The translations under genes were made by a program, and so were the position numbers. 11,265 nt of DNA. It comes from PVC group bacterium (GTDB lineage Bacteria; Verrucomicrobiota; Kiritimatiellia; CAIKKV01; PXCX01). The stretch's first letter is position 1. Each line of letters begins with the position of its first letter. Below, in pieces: positions 1 to 6,699 of the stretch. Under the pieces are notes generated by a model. The model was not told the origin of the DNA, did no database searches, and saw only the letters and a program-made list of their open reading frames with translations. The DNA is taken from contig PXCX01000307.1 of NCBI GenBank assembly GCA_003565195.1, positions 1 through 11,265 of the forward strand, given 5' to 3'.

Positions 1-701
1 AAGACGGTGCCTGCGTGCGTTTGCGGCGCGGGCAAGCCGACGATAAGACCGTATATTCAAGCGATCCGCTGGCCATGGCCCAAACCTGGCAGGCGCGCGG
101 CGCGGAATGGTTGCATGTCGTCGATTTGGACGGCGCCTTTAGCGGGCGTCCGGTACACGATGCCGTTATCCGCCGTATCCTCGAAGCGTTAACGATACCG
201 GTACAAACCGGTGGCGGTCTGCGAACCCCGGAAACGATTGCCGGGCGGATCGCAGCCGGCGCTGCGCGCGTCATTCTGGGGACCCGCGCCTGTACCGAAC
301 CGGGGACGCTGGCCGATCTGGTGGCGCGGCATGGTGAGCATCTGGCCGTCGGAATCGATGCGCGCGACGGCCGGGTCCAAATCCGGGGTTGGGTGGAAAC
401 CACTGCTGTTCCGGCCGTCGATTTGGCGCGTCAACTGGCTGATGCCGGGATCGCGACGATCATTTATACCGATACGGCCACCGACGGGATGCTTGCGGGA
501 CCTAATACCGAAGCCTTGGCCGCCGTGTGCGACGCGGCGCCGCAATGCCGGATCATTGCTTCGGGTGGTGTGGCGGCGCCCGAACATGTCCATGCCTTGC
601 GGCGCCTGGAACGTTCCAATCTGGCCGGGGTCATTGTCGGCAAGGCGCTTTACGACGGCGTCACCCATTTCAAGACGTTGCAGCAGGCGGCCGGCAACTA
701 A
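1..701 (+). CDS. hisA: HisA, phosphoribosylformimino-AICAR ribotide isomerase (5' end cut by window)
   Basis: This is the histidine-biosynthesis isomerase that converts ProFAR to PRFAR in the cytoplasm by an Amadori rearrangement. The reading frame is open from the window edge and begins DGACVRLRRG, which matches the family's 'DGxCVRLxxG' near residue 10. About ten N-terminal residues, including the first catalytic Asp of the 'PAIDL' strand, therefore lie outside the window, and the GTG at 15 is internal. Visible (beta-alpha)8 signatures are HVVDLDGA, QTGGGLR (first phosphate-binding loop), VGIDARDG, YTDTATDGML (second catalytic Asp region) and IASGGV with GVIVGKALYDG (second phosphate site). 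The C-terminus is complete and of normal length. hisF does not follow; the next gene on the strand is a M16 peptidase 69 nt away in the same frame. The identification as HisA rather than HisF rests on the TDxxTDGML loop. Confidence 0.96.
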   Translation, partial: DGACVRLRRGQADDKTVYSSDPLAMAQTWQARGAEWLHVVDLDGAFSGRPVHDAVIRRILEALTIPVQTGGGLRTPETIAGRIAAGAARVILGTRACTEPGTLADLVARHGEHLAVGIDARDGRVQIRGWVETTAVPAVDLARQLADAGIATIIYTDTATDGMLAGPNTEALAAVCDAAPQCRIIASGGVAAPEHVHALRRLERSNLAGVIVGKALYDGVTHFKTLQQAAGN

Positions 702-705
702 GGCA

Positions 706-726
706 GCAGACTGCAGACTGAAGACC
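706..726. repeat. Tandem heptanucleotide repeat, 3 units
   Basis: Three head-to-tail 7-mers GCAGACT, GCAGACT, GAAGACC lie just after the hisA stop. The same unit (GAAGACT twice) recurs at 2481-2494 at another gene junction. This resembles intergenic short tandem repeats; no function can be read from it. Confidence 0.6.
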
Positions 727-770
727 ATCGATTCAGACGAGGTGCGAGACAAGATTTTCGACACCCCGAA

Positions 771-2084
771 GTGTCTAAGAAAACGAAAATGGAAAAACCA
801 TTAATCAACGCTGGTGTTACGACGCTGGAAAATGGTATCCGGGTTGTTACGGTTCCGATGCCTCACGTTCAGAGCGCGTCGGTTGGAGTTTTGGTGGGGG
901 TCGGAGGACGGCATGAATCCGTGGCCCAGACAGGAATCAGTCATTTCATCGAACACTTGTTGTTCAAGGGGACCGAAACTCTTTCGGCCGGGGCCATTTC
1001 GCGCGCCATTGAGGGTCGCGGCGCGTTTTGCGATGCGTTTACCGAGGAAGAAGACACATGTTATTACGTTAAAACTCCGGCGGCCAGGCTCGGACCGGTA
1101 TTCCGGATCATGTGCGAGATGTATTTGCGCCCGCGATTTGCCCGGCGCGATATTGATCGTGAACGCGGCGTGATCATCGACGAAATCATGATGTATCGCG
1201 ATCAGCCTGATCAAATGGTGGAAGAAATTCTGAGCGGCCAACTGTTTCCGCGCCATCCGCTGGGCCGGACACTGGCAGGTAATCCGGCGGTTTTGTCGAG
1301 TATGCGCCGCGAAGATTTACTGGCCTTCAAAACCGCCCAATATGTACCGGCCAATACGGTCTTTGCTTTTGCCGGCCGGATTATCCCGGAGCTATGGGTT
1401 GAAAAAACGCGGCGTGCTACCGCGGCTCTTAAGGCCCAGCCCGTTCCGCGATACCGTTCGTTTGGTGCGCGCTCCGCACCCCGGCCGGCGGTCGTATGTG
1501 TCGATCGCAACAGCGAGCAATCGCATTTGGCGGTCGGATTCCGTACATTCGGTCGGCGTGCCCCGCAACGCTATGCTTTGCAGATACTCAATATTATTCT
1601 CGGCGAAAGCATGAATTCACGATTGTTCCAGGCGATTCGCGAACGGCGCGGTCTGGTGTATGCGGTGGGATCCGGCGTGCAGTTCTTCCGCGAGACCGGT
1701 GAGCTGGTTATCAGCGCCGGCGCCGATCCGGCGCGGATGAACACCGTCATGCGTCTGGTGATTCAGGAACTCAAGAAATTGCGGCGGAATCCGGTGCACG
1801 CGTCAGAATTGCGGCAAGCGTGCGACTACGCTGCCGGTCAAATCCTGCTTAACCTGGAAAGTACTTCCGGCCAGATGATGTGGGCCGGCGGCAGCGTGTT
1901 GCATCTAAACAGCGTGATTTCCCCTGAGACTGTGATTGCGCGGTTACGCGCGGTAACCTCCCGGGATGTGCAACAGTTGGCCAACCAATTGATGCATAAA
2001 AACAATGCGGCAGCCGCCCTGGTGGGACCTGCCGCGTCGAAACAGGAAAAACGGTTGAATAACCTCTTGAAAGGAATGTCATGA
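771..2084 (+). CDS. M16 family (pitrilysin/insulinase-like) zinc metallopeptidase
   Basis: Predicted zinc peptidase of the processing-peptidase-like M16 group, 437 residues, the usual size for a one-chain two-domain bacterial member. The N-terminal domain has the inverted zinc motif HFIEH at residues 58-62 (His58 and His62 as ligands, Glu61 as base), and Glu138 in the ERGVIIDEI segment lies 76 residues after His62, the family spacing for the third ligand. The C-terminal M16 domain shows RERRGLVYAVGSG near residue 290, the usual Arg/Tyr substrate-binding segment. No signal peptide is visible, so it is probably cytoplasmic. The GTG at 771 has no clear Shine-Dalgarno sequence; ATG at 789 (MEKPLINAG) is an equally possible start. 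Its stop overlaps the next ATG (ATGA), which implies translational coupling. The substrate is unknown. Confidence 0.93.
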   Translation: MSKKTKMEKPLINAGVTTLENGIRVVTVPMPHVQSASVGVLVGVGGRHESVAQTGISHFIEHLLFKGTETLSAGAISRAIEGRGAFCDAFTEEEDTCYYVKTPAARLGPVFRIMCEMYLRPRFARRDIDRERGVIIDEIMMYRDQPDQMVEEILSGQLFPRHPLGRTLAGNPAVLSSMRREDLLAFKTAQYVPANTVFAFAGRIIPELWVEKTRRATAALKAQPVPRYRSFGARSAPRPAVVCVDRNSEQSHLAVGFRTFGRRAPQRYALQILNIILGESMNSRLFQAIRERRGLVYAVGSGVQFFRETGELVISAGADPARMNTVMRLVIQELKKLRRNPVHASELRQACDYAAGQILLNLESTSGQMMWAGGSVLHLNSVISPETVIARLRAVTSRDVQQLANQLMHKNNAAAALVGPAASKQEKRLNNLLKGMS

Positions 2085-2482
2085 ATGCTACAACATTACA
2101 AGTGATCCTGATTGTTTTTGCCGTCTTGGCCATGCTCGAAGCCGTCTGGGTTCTGGCAGCGCCCGAGAGTTACAAGAAATTCGCCGGATGGTGGCTGCGT
2201 GCCGCATCCCATGTGCCCACGTTGTTGCCGATTGTACTGGGCGCGATTGGCGTTGTGATCTGGGGTATCCTGCTGTTGCAGCAGCCGATTTACCATACCC
2301 TGGTAATGCTGGTTGGCGCATTTTTTGTGGTCGGCGCCTTGCTTTATACCGATCTCGATGCAATCAAGCGGTTGACCGACCGTTTTTTGCTGGATCGTTC
2401 GACGCGAACCCTTCGCCTGCTGGGTGTCGCCATTTTGCTGGTCGGCGGTTTTATCTTGTGGATTGCGATCACCGGTAAATGA
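2081..2482 (+). CDS. Small four-helix integral membrane protein, unknown function
   Basis: A 133-residue hydrophobic protein with four likely transmembrane helices at about residues 7-27, 47-67, 70-90 and 110-131. A polar segment (PESYKKFAGWWLRAASH) separates helices 1 and 2, and a charged one (DLDAIKRLTDRFLLDRSTRT) separates helices 3 and 4. The 'APESYKKFAGWWL' and 'TRTLRLLGVAILLVGGF' pieces faintly recall the short DUF2065 (YjeT-like) membrane proteins, possibly as an extended form, but I cannot confirm that. The start is well supported: GAAAGGA at 2069-2075 precedes ATG 2081 by 5 nt, and the ATG overlaps the TGA of the M16 gene, so the two are probably co-translated. A role tied to the peptidase (membrane partner or substrate) is inference from this overlap. 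Confidence 0.85.
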   Translation: MNATTLQVILIVFAVLAMLEAVWVLAAPESYKKFAGWWLRAASHVPTLLPIVLGAIGVVIWGILLLQQPIYHTLVMLVGAFFVVGALLYTDLDAIKRLTDRFLLDRSTRTLRLLGVAILLVGGFILWIAITGK

Positions 2483-2494
2483 AGACTGAAGACT
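2481..2494. repeat. Tandem heptanucleotide repeat GAAGACT x2
   Basis: Two perfect copies of GAAGACT, followed by GA, begin inside the TGA stop of the membrane-protein gene and fill most of the 19-nt gap to the next ATG. They match the repeat family at 706-726. They occupy the place where a Shine-Dalgarno sequence for the next gene would be expected; none is seen. Confidence 0.6.
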
Positions 2495-2501
2495 GACCTC
2501 A

Positions 2502-3338
2502 ATGAGCGAACGACGCTACAATAGCATTAGCTTGCCTGCCGAATGGCCGCCTTGCCGCGACATGGATACGCGATTGCGACAACCCATGCGGGTGTTTCGG
2601 GCGGGTTTGGGCGCAATCATGCTGTGGATTGTCACGACGGGATTCGGTGCGTACGCTTTGGAAACAGCGGCGATGGAAAGTGACGGGAAACCGCTTCCGC
2701 AAAGTGCGCCGGAATGGTTGGCGGCTGTCCGTCGCCAGTTACCGCGGGAACCCACCTGGATTAAAGGCTGGCTAAGCACCGATAATCAGCCCATGTTGAA
2801 TATCGATATCCTTTTGGATCTGGGTCGAGACCCGCCAACGGCACGGTATACCTTGCGCGATGCCTTTGGCCGCGATCTCGAGGAAGCGACTCTGCGACGT
2901 GAAGCGGATCGCATCCGGTTGGATTACCGGCGCGGAGCGCCGCTCGAGGAAGCGCCGGCCCCCGATCTTTTCGCGCCGATCCGCAATACCGCCATGAGCT
3001 GGGGCGACCTCAATCTTGCGTTCCTGTGGTGGCAAGGCGGCGCAATCATCGGCTACGATGAGGTTCGTGGTCAGGAATGCGTGGTGATTGAGGTCGTGGC
3101 ACCGGATCAAGAAACCGGTTTGTACGATTTGGTCCGTATCTGGATCGATCGGAAACACCGTATGCTGTTACAGGCGGAAGGTTACAACGCACGCGGTGAC
3201 CGGATCCGGCGGATGCAAGTCCGCAGTTTCCGGAAGATCGGCGAAGAATGGATGGTTAAGGATATCGTGATCCGGCGATATCCGGGAATATTGCGGACCA
3301 ACTTGCGTGTACGTGATATGGGAACGCGCCGCGACTGA
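2502..3338 (+). CDS. LolA-like outer-membrane lipoprotein-sorting protein, with an odd N-terminal extension
   Basis: A 278-residue secreted protein resembling the LolA-like 'outer membrane lipoprotein-sorting' family (half-open beta-barrel that binds lipid or lipoprotein acyl chains in the periplasm). Family-type signatures are WGDLNLAFLWWQGG, GYDEVRGQECVVIEV, DLVRIWIDRKHRMLLQAE and RSFRKIGEEWMVKDIVI, followed by a C-terminal strand with TNLRVRDM. A clear signal peptide starts only at Met29 (ATG 2586): MRVFR, a hydrophobic core to about residue 48, then AYA before Leu53. The 28 residues ahead of it (RYNSISLPAEWPP...) do not fit a signal peptide and closely match the start of the propeller protein encoded at 5026-6618. 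Neither ATG 2502 nor ATG 2586 has a convincing Shine-Dalgarno sequence, so the real start is uncertain. It is the last gene of the + strand cluster and converges with the amidohydrolase 16 nt away. Confidence 0.85.
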   Translation: MSERRYNSISLPAEWPPCRDMDTRLRQPMRVFRAGLGAIMLWIVTTGFGAYALETAAMESDGKPLPQSAPEWLAAVRRQLPREPTWIKGWLSTDNQPMLNIDILLDLGRDPPTARYTLRDAFGRDLEEATLRREADRIRLDYRRGAPLEEAPAPDLFAPIRNTAMSWGDLNLAFLWWQGGAIIGYDEVRGQECVVIEVVAPDQETGLYDLVRIWIDRKHRMLLQAEGYNARGDRIRRMQVRSFRKIGEEWMVKDIVIRRYPGILRTNLRVRDMGTRRD

Positions 3339-3354
3339 GAGCGGAGCGGGTCGA

Positions 3355-4986
3355 CTAAGCGGTTTGACTACCACGTCGTGCGGCCAGGATGCGTTGTATA
3401 TTGGCGGACAGTCCCGGGATCAGCGCTTTATCCGGCAACGGCATTGATAGATATCGTCCCAGTTCCCACGCGGGGTCGTGGGCGTCCGTATCGCTGCCGA
3501 ACACGACCCGGTCGGGACCTACGATTTGCAGCGATGTCTCGAATGGTCGCGGAGTTGTGAAGCTGCCGCAAAACTCAAGATACACGGTTGGATGCGCAAG
3601 AGCCAGCGCTTCGGCTTCCAGGCGTCCGGCGGTTCCGCCGCCGGAATGTCCCAGTAGGTAATAGGCGTCCGGGTACCGTTTCACGATGTCTTCCAGCATA
3701 GCCGGTGAACAGGTTTTGTTGTCCCATGTATGCATTAAAATGGGCAGGCGGTGACGATGTGCATAGTCCCAGACTGGTTCATAACCGGGGTCGCTGAGTG
3801 CGATATTCCAATACGAAGCTAAAAGTTTGAAGCCGACGAAAAAATCGCGCGCAAAAAAACTGTCAAGTGCATCTTGCATTTCCTCGCCATACAGGGGATT
3901 GTAGACCAGGTATCCGGAAACACGGTCGCGATAAGGTGCGAGCGCCTCTTCCGTTGCCCGGTTATTGTGTAGGTTTTCACCGAACAGAGCGCTTTCCGAC
4001 GACACAATAATGCGGTCGATCCCGAGGCGTTCCATTCGTTCCAGCGTATCTTTCATCCCGCTTTCCAGTGTGTTCTGCTGCATCACCCACCCTCGTGCAT
4101 GGGGCGATGTATGGCCATGCGCATCGATGATTTCGATTTCGTGGAGCGCTTCCCCGGCCCGGTTTCGAAGCCATAAAGGTTTATCGGCCGCCAATGCCGG
4201 GGTAGTGGGCGGAGTGGATGCGCAGGAAGAGATTTTCAGTAATCGTTCAAGGTTGCCATGTGCGATGGCGGCGCGTTGTTCATCATTGATTGAGGCATGG
4301 ACCAGAGCCGCAATCGCCGCGCCGTAATGTGCCTTGGAACCGATGCCGAACAAGACTCGTTCCGGGCCGAAATACTCGCACAACAGCTCAATCGTAGCGC
4401 GCATGTGCAGGGTGGAAATATCCACATAGACATTGGCGCAACGCCACATCAGATCCAGTATCCCGCTAAAACCGTTCCACATTTTATGGGTGACCACGAA
4501 TGCCAGCGCAGGAAATTGTTTAGCCAATCCTTCGAAATCGCGCAAATCCTGTTCGCCATTACTTTCATGGCGCGCATCCCACAGTATCACCGGTTCATAC
4601 TTGGCCAGTTCGGAAAGCAGCCGTTCGATCTGACGCACGGGAAAGCGTGAGGTTTTGGGCGTTAACCGCAGCGCGCGAACCGTGCCCGATCCCAACTGGT
4701 CGCGCAAAAAGTGCAATCCGCCGTCCTCGAAATAACAGGCCGGCGACACAACGAATGCCGGCAGTAGACGGTCCGTCAGCCCGGTATCCGCAAGTTCCCG
4801 CAACAATTGCCGATTACCCAGCGTGGCATTGATGTCGCGGGCTGCGACATGGCAGACCAGCGAACGGGCGATCCCGAGATAATCAAGATGAGCGGCAAAA
4901 TCGGGTGCGGTCGCAAAATCAGGTGTTTCGTAGGCGCCACGGCCTATCATGCCGTTCAGGTTAAAGAAATTATTTGTATACTGCAT
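3355..4986 (-). CDS. Double-length amidohydrolase (Amidohydro_2 type), degenerate N-half fused to intact C-half
   Basis: A 543-residue protein made of two tandem amidohydrolase-like TIM-barrel halves joined by a Pro/Ala-rich linker at about 255-270. The C-terminal half keeps a full metal-hydrolase site: His290 and His292 in IDAHGH, Lys387 in GFKLL, His419 in PILMHTW, His447 in LLGHSGG and Asp499 in FGSDTDAHD. In the N-terminal half the matching places read NLN (9-11), Arg107, Asp137, His167 (VTHKMW) and Gly216 (FGIGSKAH), so only one ligand survives and it is probably non-catalytic, perhaps structural or regulatory. No signal peptide, so cytoplasmic. The family hydrolyses or decarboxylates small C-N, C-O or C-C substrates; the specific substrate cannot be told. 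It is the last gene of the - strand cluster, 39 nt after the propeller gene. ATG 4986 has only a weak upstream AGGG. Confidence 0.9.
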   Translation of the reverse strand: MQYTNNFFNLNGMIGRGAYETPDFATAPDFAAHLDYLGIARSLVCHVAARDINATLGNRQLLRELADTGLTDRLLPAFVVSPACYFEDGGLHFLRDQLGSGTVRALRLTPKTSRFPVRQIERLLSELAKYEPVILWDARHESNGEQDLRDFEGLAKQFPALAFVVTHKMWNGFSGILDLMWRCANVYVDISTLHMRATIELLCEYFGPERVLFGIGSKAHYGAAIAALVHASINDEQRAAIAHGNLERLLKISSCASTPPTTPALAADKPLWLRNRAGEALHEIEIIDAHGHTSPHARGWVMQQNTLESGMKDTLERMERLGIDRIIVSSESALFGENLHNNRATEEALAPYRDRVSGYLVYNPLYGEEMQDALDSFFARDFFVGFKLLASYWNIALSDPGYEPVWDYAHRHRLPILMHTWDNKTCSPAMLEDIVKRYPDAYYLLGHSGGGTAGRLEAEALALAHPTVYLEFCGSFTTPRPFETSLQIVGPDRVVFGSDTDAHDPAWELGRYLSMPLPDKALIPGLSANIQRILAARRGSQTA

Positions 4987-5001
4987 GATTATGTTTGCCC
5001 T

Positions 5002-5019
5002 GTTTTTTCCGGGAAAAAC
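5002..5019. repeat. Near-perfect inverted repeat between two - strand genes
   Basis: An 18-bp dyad, GTTTTTTCC facing GGGAAAAAC, with one mismatched pair. It lies between the stop of the propeller gene and the start of the amidohydrolase. As RNA it could form a 6-bp stem (G+5U with 5A+C) and a short loop. It could be a weak attenuator, a processing site or an operator; it lacks a GC-rich stem followed by U's and so is not a standard terminator. Confidence 0.35.
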
Positions 5020-5025
5020 GGTTGA

Positions 5026-6618
5026 CTATTCATCCCTCTGACTCTCATATCCCGGACCGCCCGCGGCAAGATAACCGCCGGACGCACCATTGTTTTTGGC
5101 GCTGACCCAGAACGCAAAGAGTTCGCCGCGATCCATTCGAAACTCGAAACGAACCGGTTGTCCTTTACACGTTGCAAGCGCATCTTCCGTCCGCCAGCGG
5201 ATTTCGGCACAAACACTGTTCCCGACAAACGGCACACAGTTTTCCGCGCTACAGGTTTCGATCGGTTCACCGTCTTGCCCGAACACAGCGACGCGCAACT
5301 CTGCTCCGGCCGTATTGGCATTGACGAACAAACGGTTCCCGCTGAACTTAAGCGGCCGCGTACGTAGCAGCCCTCCCGCGAAACGCGGTTGCATCGACGC
5401 GAAACCGTCGCGCCGCAACTTGGCCAGGCCGACCGCGCCATTGCCGTACATCCCGTTGTTCAGACCCGTTTCGAGACGCGTAAAATCACCGCCATACGCG
5501 TTATAGTAAATCCATAATTCGTCGCCCACAAGAGTGCAAATACCGCCGGTCGGTTCCACATAACCATATTCCCAGGAACCCGGTTCGCGGCGGGCAGCGA
5601 TGAACGGGCGCCGATCCGGCCGATGCCAGTGAAATCCGTCGCGACTGGTGCCCAGCACCAGTTCCGTCAATTTCGGTTCGGCGTGCCGGAGGCCGATATG
5701 GTTGGGCGGTCCTTTGAGAATCTGGAACATACCCAGCATCAGGCTTTCGTAGGGAACAGCATCGAGCGTATAGAGTTGGGGCAACGAATCGCCCGCCTGA
5801 TCAAAACAATCGGCGGCAGCCCAAGCTAAAGGTTGACCTTTGCGCCAGGCGCCGCTTTTAATGAAATCAGCATGCTCCCAGTAATGACGGCTGCGTCCGC
5901 GCGGGCAAGTGCTGCGAATACTCTGCACCCAACGATTTCTGAACGGATTATGGAACATCGTACTGCGGTCACCCATGGGGCCGGTCGTTACCGGTTCGCT
6001 CCAATGGATACCATCGGGAGACGTCATCAGCAAGCCGGGTGCGGCAGCATGTTCAATTCCGGCCCGGGCCTCCGCAAGATCGTTCGGTTCGCGAAACAGC
6101 ATCTTGTAGCGGGCGGCCGGATCATCGGCTTCATGATCAAGCCAGACCGTGCCGGAATCCGGATGATACGTCCGAGGTAAACACAGGTTGGTCCCGGAGA
6201 CCACATCCAAATCGGGCCGTTCCCAATGAACGCCGTCCTTGCTTTGGGCATACATCATGGCACCGGTATACCCCGCCATATACCACATCTTAAATCGGGT
6301 ATCCTGTGGATCGTACCATACCCCGCCACACTTGGCCACCGCGCACGGCGGATACGCGGGGTTGCGTTCCTCGGGGCCCTGCGGAAACATTACCGGGTTG
6401 CAGGGATACTTGTGCGGTTGATGAAAGATGCGGGTCATATTTGTGGTTTCGATCAAAAAATCGTCCACCAGCAATTGACGACCGCAATCGATATTGATGA
6501 TATCCGGCGGCGACTCAAGATAAGGTACGCGACCCGGTTGCCATGATCGTAAGTTGATGTCGGACGGCGGCCATTCTTCCGGTAACCGGATTCCGTTGTA
6601 TAACGTTTCTGATTTCAT
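5026..6618 (-). CDS. Five-bladed beta-propeller glycosidase-like protein (GH32/GH43/sialidase-like fold)
   Basis: A 530-residue protein starting MKSETLYNGIRLPEEWPP, followed by IDCGRQLLVDDFLIE, a start typical of PVC-type propeller glycoside-hydrolase-like proteins. Three regularly placed blade motifs, SKDGVHWERP, SPDGIHWSEP and SRDGFHWHRP, support a beta-propeller, as do the Trp/Tyr-rich strands (FKMWYMAGYTG, LWIYYNAYGG). From about residue 410 a beta-sandwich-like region follows (GGLLRTRPLKFSG ... VRFEFRMDRGELFAFWVS). Acidic candidates for catalysis exist (for example the DD of LLVDDF, and YVEPTGG), but I cannot assign the active site. No signal peptide is seen, so it is probably cytoplasmic. 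ATG 6618 is chosen over the longer TTG-initiated frame at 6684 because GAAGG at 6632-6628 lies 9 nt upstream and the family motif begins right after it. Substrate unknown. Confidence 0.87.
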   Translation of the reverse strand: MKSETLYNGIRLPEEWPPSDINLRSWQPGRVPYLESPPDIINIDCGRQLLVDDFLIETTNMTRIFHQPHKYPCNPVMFPQGPEERNPAYPPCAVAKCGGVWYDPQDTRFKMWYMAGYTGAMMYAQSKDGVHWERPDLDVVSGTNLCLPRTYHPDSGTVWLDHEADDPAARYKMLFREPNDLAEARAGIEHAAAPGLLMTSPDGIHWSEPVTTGPMGDRSTMFHNPFRNRWVQSIRSTCPRGRSRHYWEHADFIKSGAWRKGQPLAWAAADCFDQAGDSLPQLYTLDAVPYESLMLGMFQILKGPPNHIGLRHAEPKLTELVLGTSRDGFHWHRPDRRPFIAARREPGSWEYGYVEPTGGICTLVGDELWIYYNAYGGDFTRLETGLNNGMYGNGAVGLAKLRRDGFASMQPRFAGGLLRTRPLKFSGNRLFVNANTAGAELRVAVFGQDGEPIETCSAENCVPFVGNSVCAEIRWRTEDALATCKGQPVRFEFRMDRGELFAFWVSAKNNGASGGYLAAGGPGYESQRDE

Positions 6619-6627
6619 TAAGGGTAA

Positions 6628-6632
6628 CCTTC
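6628..6632 (-). promoter_or_regulatory. Ribosome binding site deciding the propeller-gene start
   Basis: GAAGG on the minus strand, 9 nt before ATG 6618. It favours this start over in-frame ATG codons at 6660 and 6657 and a TTG at 6684. Confidence 0.6.
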
Positions 6633-6699
6633 GCTTTGCTCGGTTGCTTTCGGACATCATATCAGGCACCGGACGATATTTCAAACCTATTCAGATGTG

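Noticed and set aside
15..20. GTG at 15 as the true hisA start
   Set aside because: The frame is open to the window edge and the residues before it (DGAC) match the conserved HisA N-terminal region, so the start lies outside.
189..764. Long antisense frame opposite hisA
   Set aside because: It is a shadow of the GC-rich hisA frame, with low-complexity Arg/Gly-rich translation and no recognisable domain.
3339..3354. Bidirectional terminator between the LolA-like and amidohydrolase genes
   Set aside because: Only 16 nt, with no stem-loop or T-run visible.
6619..6684. Extended propeller protein from TTG 6684 or ATG 6660/6657
   Set aside because: Residues are unlike the family start, and GAAGG sits correctly for ATG 6618.
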